From: Actinomycetes bacterium
GTDB lineage: Bacteria; Actinomycetota; Aquicultoria; CAJVYJ01; JAUVQD01
Direction of reading: 5' to 3'
DNA length: 7,769 nt
NCBI GenBank assembly: GCA_030666075.1
Contig: DAOUYN010000032.1
Span: forward strand, 1-7,769
The notes under the pieces were generated by a model. That model was not told where the DNA came from. It saw only the letters and a program-made list of their open reading frames with translations, and did no database searches. Within the stretch, counting starts at the first letter, position 1. Each line of letters begins with the position of its first letter. This document shows positions 6,663 to 7,769 of the stretch, one piece after another. Both the position numbers and the translations under genes were made by a program.

Positions 6663-7373
6663 TTGAAGATACTGATCATCGCGGTTGCATTGGTATCGCT
6701 GTCGGGCTGCGTGGATGTGCCGTTGGTCGGCCAAGGGAGCTTTGGCGAGAACAAGTTCGACCTTTATGGCGAGCGCCGGATCGCTCAGGAATTCTTGTCG
6801 TCTGACCGAAATCTGAACCGGATCGACATCTGGCTTAACCCTTCCCGGGTACTCAAAGGCAAAGAGTCGCTGGTCGAGCGGAGGCAGGCGCTCAAGCGCC
6901 TGACAGGGAAGAATGTCGAATTTCGACTTTACGAGCTACCGAGCGGCTCGTTTGAGCCGAAAGAAGAAAACCGGGTGCAGACGCTGCGGTTGCCGGCGAA
7001 GAAGATCCGAAACGCCGCTCTATACAAACTGTCGTTCAAACCCCTGCCCGATTCGCAACGCCAGCGTTACCTACTCGAACTTCGGGCCCCCAGCCTTTCC
7101 AAAGATCTCGCGGTGTCCGCAGTTATCACGCATATCGACAGATATCCGAAAGGGCGCGCGATCCTCAACGGTGTCCCGGCGGCGCGCCGAGATCTTCGCT
7201 TTACCCCATTTATCCGTATGAATGCCAGGATGGTGGCCAATTCCGCATACTCCAGGTTTCAGGCCGACACGCCTTTTACGTTATTCTGGTTAGGTTTGAT
7301 CGGTTTGACGAGTGCAGCGGCCGTATGGCTCTGGCGTCGGGCCGATCAGGAAGAGGAGTTGAAGGATGACTGA
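6663..7373 (+). CDS. Putative lipoprotein with a C-terminal membrane anchor, function unknown
   Basis: The 236-residue product (from TTG at 6663) starts with a short lipoprotein signal: K2, a hydrophobic core, and the lipobox LSGC (13-16) with C16 as the lipid-bearing residue. The middle (about 30-195) is hydrophilic and beta-rich, with a DRNLNRIDIWLN segment (49-60), VEFRLYELP, and a YKLSFKPLPDS...RYLLEL stretch. The pattern suggests an extracellular beta-sandwich; I do not recognise a named family. A single membrane helix (about 203-224) is followed by a charged cytoplasmic end (RRADQEEELKDD). The start is uncertain. TTG 6663 has no well-placed ribosome binding site, while a CTG at 6651 in the same frame sits 8 nt after an AAGGGGG run (6636-6642) and would add four residues, including an arginine. 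The gene starts within 13 nt of the previous stop and overlaps the next gene by 8 nt. It may serve as an accessory subunit of the neighbouring glycosyltransferases (inference). Confidence 0.75.
   Translation: MKILIIAVALVSLSGCVDVPLVGQGSFGENKFDLYGERRIAQEFLSSDRNLNRIDIWLNPSRVLKGKESLVERRQALKRLTGKNVEFRLYELPSGSFEPKEENRVQTLRLPAKKIRNAALYKLSFKPLPDSQRQRYLLELRAPSLSKDLAVSAVITHIDRYPKGRAILNGVPAARRDLRFTPFIRMNARMVANSAYSRFQADTPFTLFWLGLIGLTSAAAVWLWRRADQEEELKDD
7353..7358 (+). promoter_or_regulatory. Ribosome binding site of the GT2 gene
   Basis: GAGGAG lies 7 nt before the ATG at 7366, inside the coding end of the lipoprotein gene. It supports 7366 over a later in-frame ATG at 7444, which has only a distant purine run. 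With the 8-nt gene overlap it implies translational coupling. Confidence 0.65.
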
Positions 7374-7769
7374 CGAACCGGGCGTATTGCCTGAACCGCT
7401 AGGAGCGGTAGAGTTTTCCAAAGAAGGACAGACCACCAGACCGATGAAGCTCACCGTAGTGATACCGGTCTTCAATGAGAAGACGACGATCAAGGAGATC
7501 CTTCGCCAAGTCCGGACAGTCGATCTCGGCGATATCGACAAGGAGATCATCGTAGTCGATGACGGCTCTACCGACGGCACGGCCGACATACTCAAGCTTG
7601 AAGCAGACTCCTCTATTCGGGTGATCATCCAAAAACAGAATCAAGGAAAAGGCGCTGCGGTCCGGATCGGGATCGCCGAGGCTCAGGGAGACCTGGTGGT
7701 CATTCAAGACGCTGACCTTGAGTACGATCCGGAAGATTTTAAGAAACTTCTCGATCCCGTCCTCAAAGG
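7366..7769 (+). CDS. Family 2 glycosyltransferase, polyprenyl-phosphate (DPM1-like) type, cut by window end
   Basis: The first 134 codons are in view and the frame is open at the last base. The GT-A fold motifs of family GT2 are clear: VVIPVFNE (31-38), VVDDGSTDGT (63-72) that binds the nucleotide-sugar, QNQGKGAAVRIGI (91-103), and QDADLEYDPEDF (114-125), which holds the metal-binding D-x-D. This QDADLEYDP form is typical of dolichol/undecaprenyl-phosphate sugar synthases, which move a hexose from a nucleotide-sugar to a polyprenyl phosphate at the inner face of the membrane. About 26 hydrophilic residues precede the catalytic domain if translation starts at 7366; an ATG at 7444 would begin right at it. 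The ATG at 7366 has a good ribosome binding site and overlaps the previous gene by 8 nt. The C-terminus, including any membrane helices, is not seen. It could make the lipid-linked donor for the membrane glycosyltransferase at 5354-6649 (inference). Confidence 0.9.
   Translation, partial: MTDEPGVLPEPLGAVEFSKEGQTTRPMKLTVVIPVFNEKTTIKEILRQVRTVDLGDIDKEIIVVDDGSTDGTADILKLEADSSIRVIIQKQNQGKGAAVRIGIAEAQGDLVVIQDADLEYDPEDFKKLLDPVLK

Noticed and set aside
7290..7707. Minus-strand open frames opposite the end of the window
   Set aside because: They oppose the clear GT2 motifs on the plus strand and have low-complexity Ser/Thr- or Asp-rich composition with no recognisable domain.
1..7769. tRNA or rRNA genes, CRISPR arrays, insertion sequences, attachment sites
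   Set aside because: Reading both strands showed no cloverleaf-like tRNA, no regular spaced repeats, and no transposase or integrase motifs. Nearly all of the window is accounted for by coding sequence.

Overview
The window is bacterial DNA of moderately high GC (roughly mid-50s percent by eye). Its genes are tightly packed, with Shine-Dalgarno sequences, a signal peptide, a lipobox and several polytopic membrane proteins. It reads as part of a surface-glycan or lipid-linked-sugar locus. The lineage cannot be fixed from the sequence. A deep-branching or environmental Gram-positive-type bacterium such as an actinobacterial relative is possible, but that is only an impression.

Layout: (1) 1-443 (+), the 3' end of an unrecognised gene with an Arg-rich tail. 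(2) 450-2876 (+), a full-length YfhO-family membrane protein (putative GT-C type glycosyltransferase), 6 nt after the first gene. (3) 2877-4532 (-), a secreted protein of unknown function whose mature part is two copies of a roughly 255-residue, two-domain unit. Its stop codon directly abuts the YfhO stop codon, and a GC-rich hairpin lies at the junction. (4) 4533-4741, a short AT-richer divergent intergenic region that should hold promoters for both directions, although no convincing sigma-70 box pair is visible. (5) 4742-7769 (+), a compact four-gene unit: APS kinase (cysC), a GT87/PIG-M-like membrane glycosyltransferase, a putative lipoprotein with a C-terminal membrane anchor, and a GT2 (DPM1-like) glycosyltransferase cut by the window end.

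How the genes may work together (inference): the GT2 enzyme would load a sugar onto a polyprenyl phosphate at the inner face of the membrane. The multi-spanning GT-C type proteins (the GT87-like one, and perhaps YfhO) would use such lipid-linked sugars on the outer face. APS kinase would supply PAPS, which suggests that a glycan or lipid made here is sulfated, but no sulfotransferase is visible in the window. The lipoprotein and the duplicated secreted protein are candidates for glycan binding or assembly outside the membrane.

The least explained items are the tandemly duplicated secreted protein (2877-4532) and the lipoprotein with two membrane attachments (6663-7373). No RNA genes, CRISPR arrays, insertion sequences or phage genes were seen.
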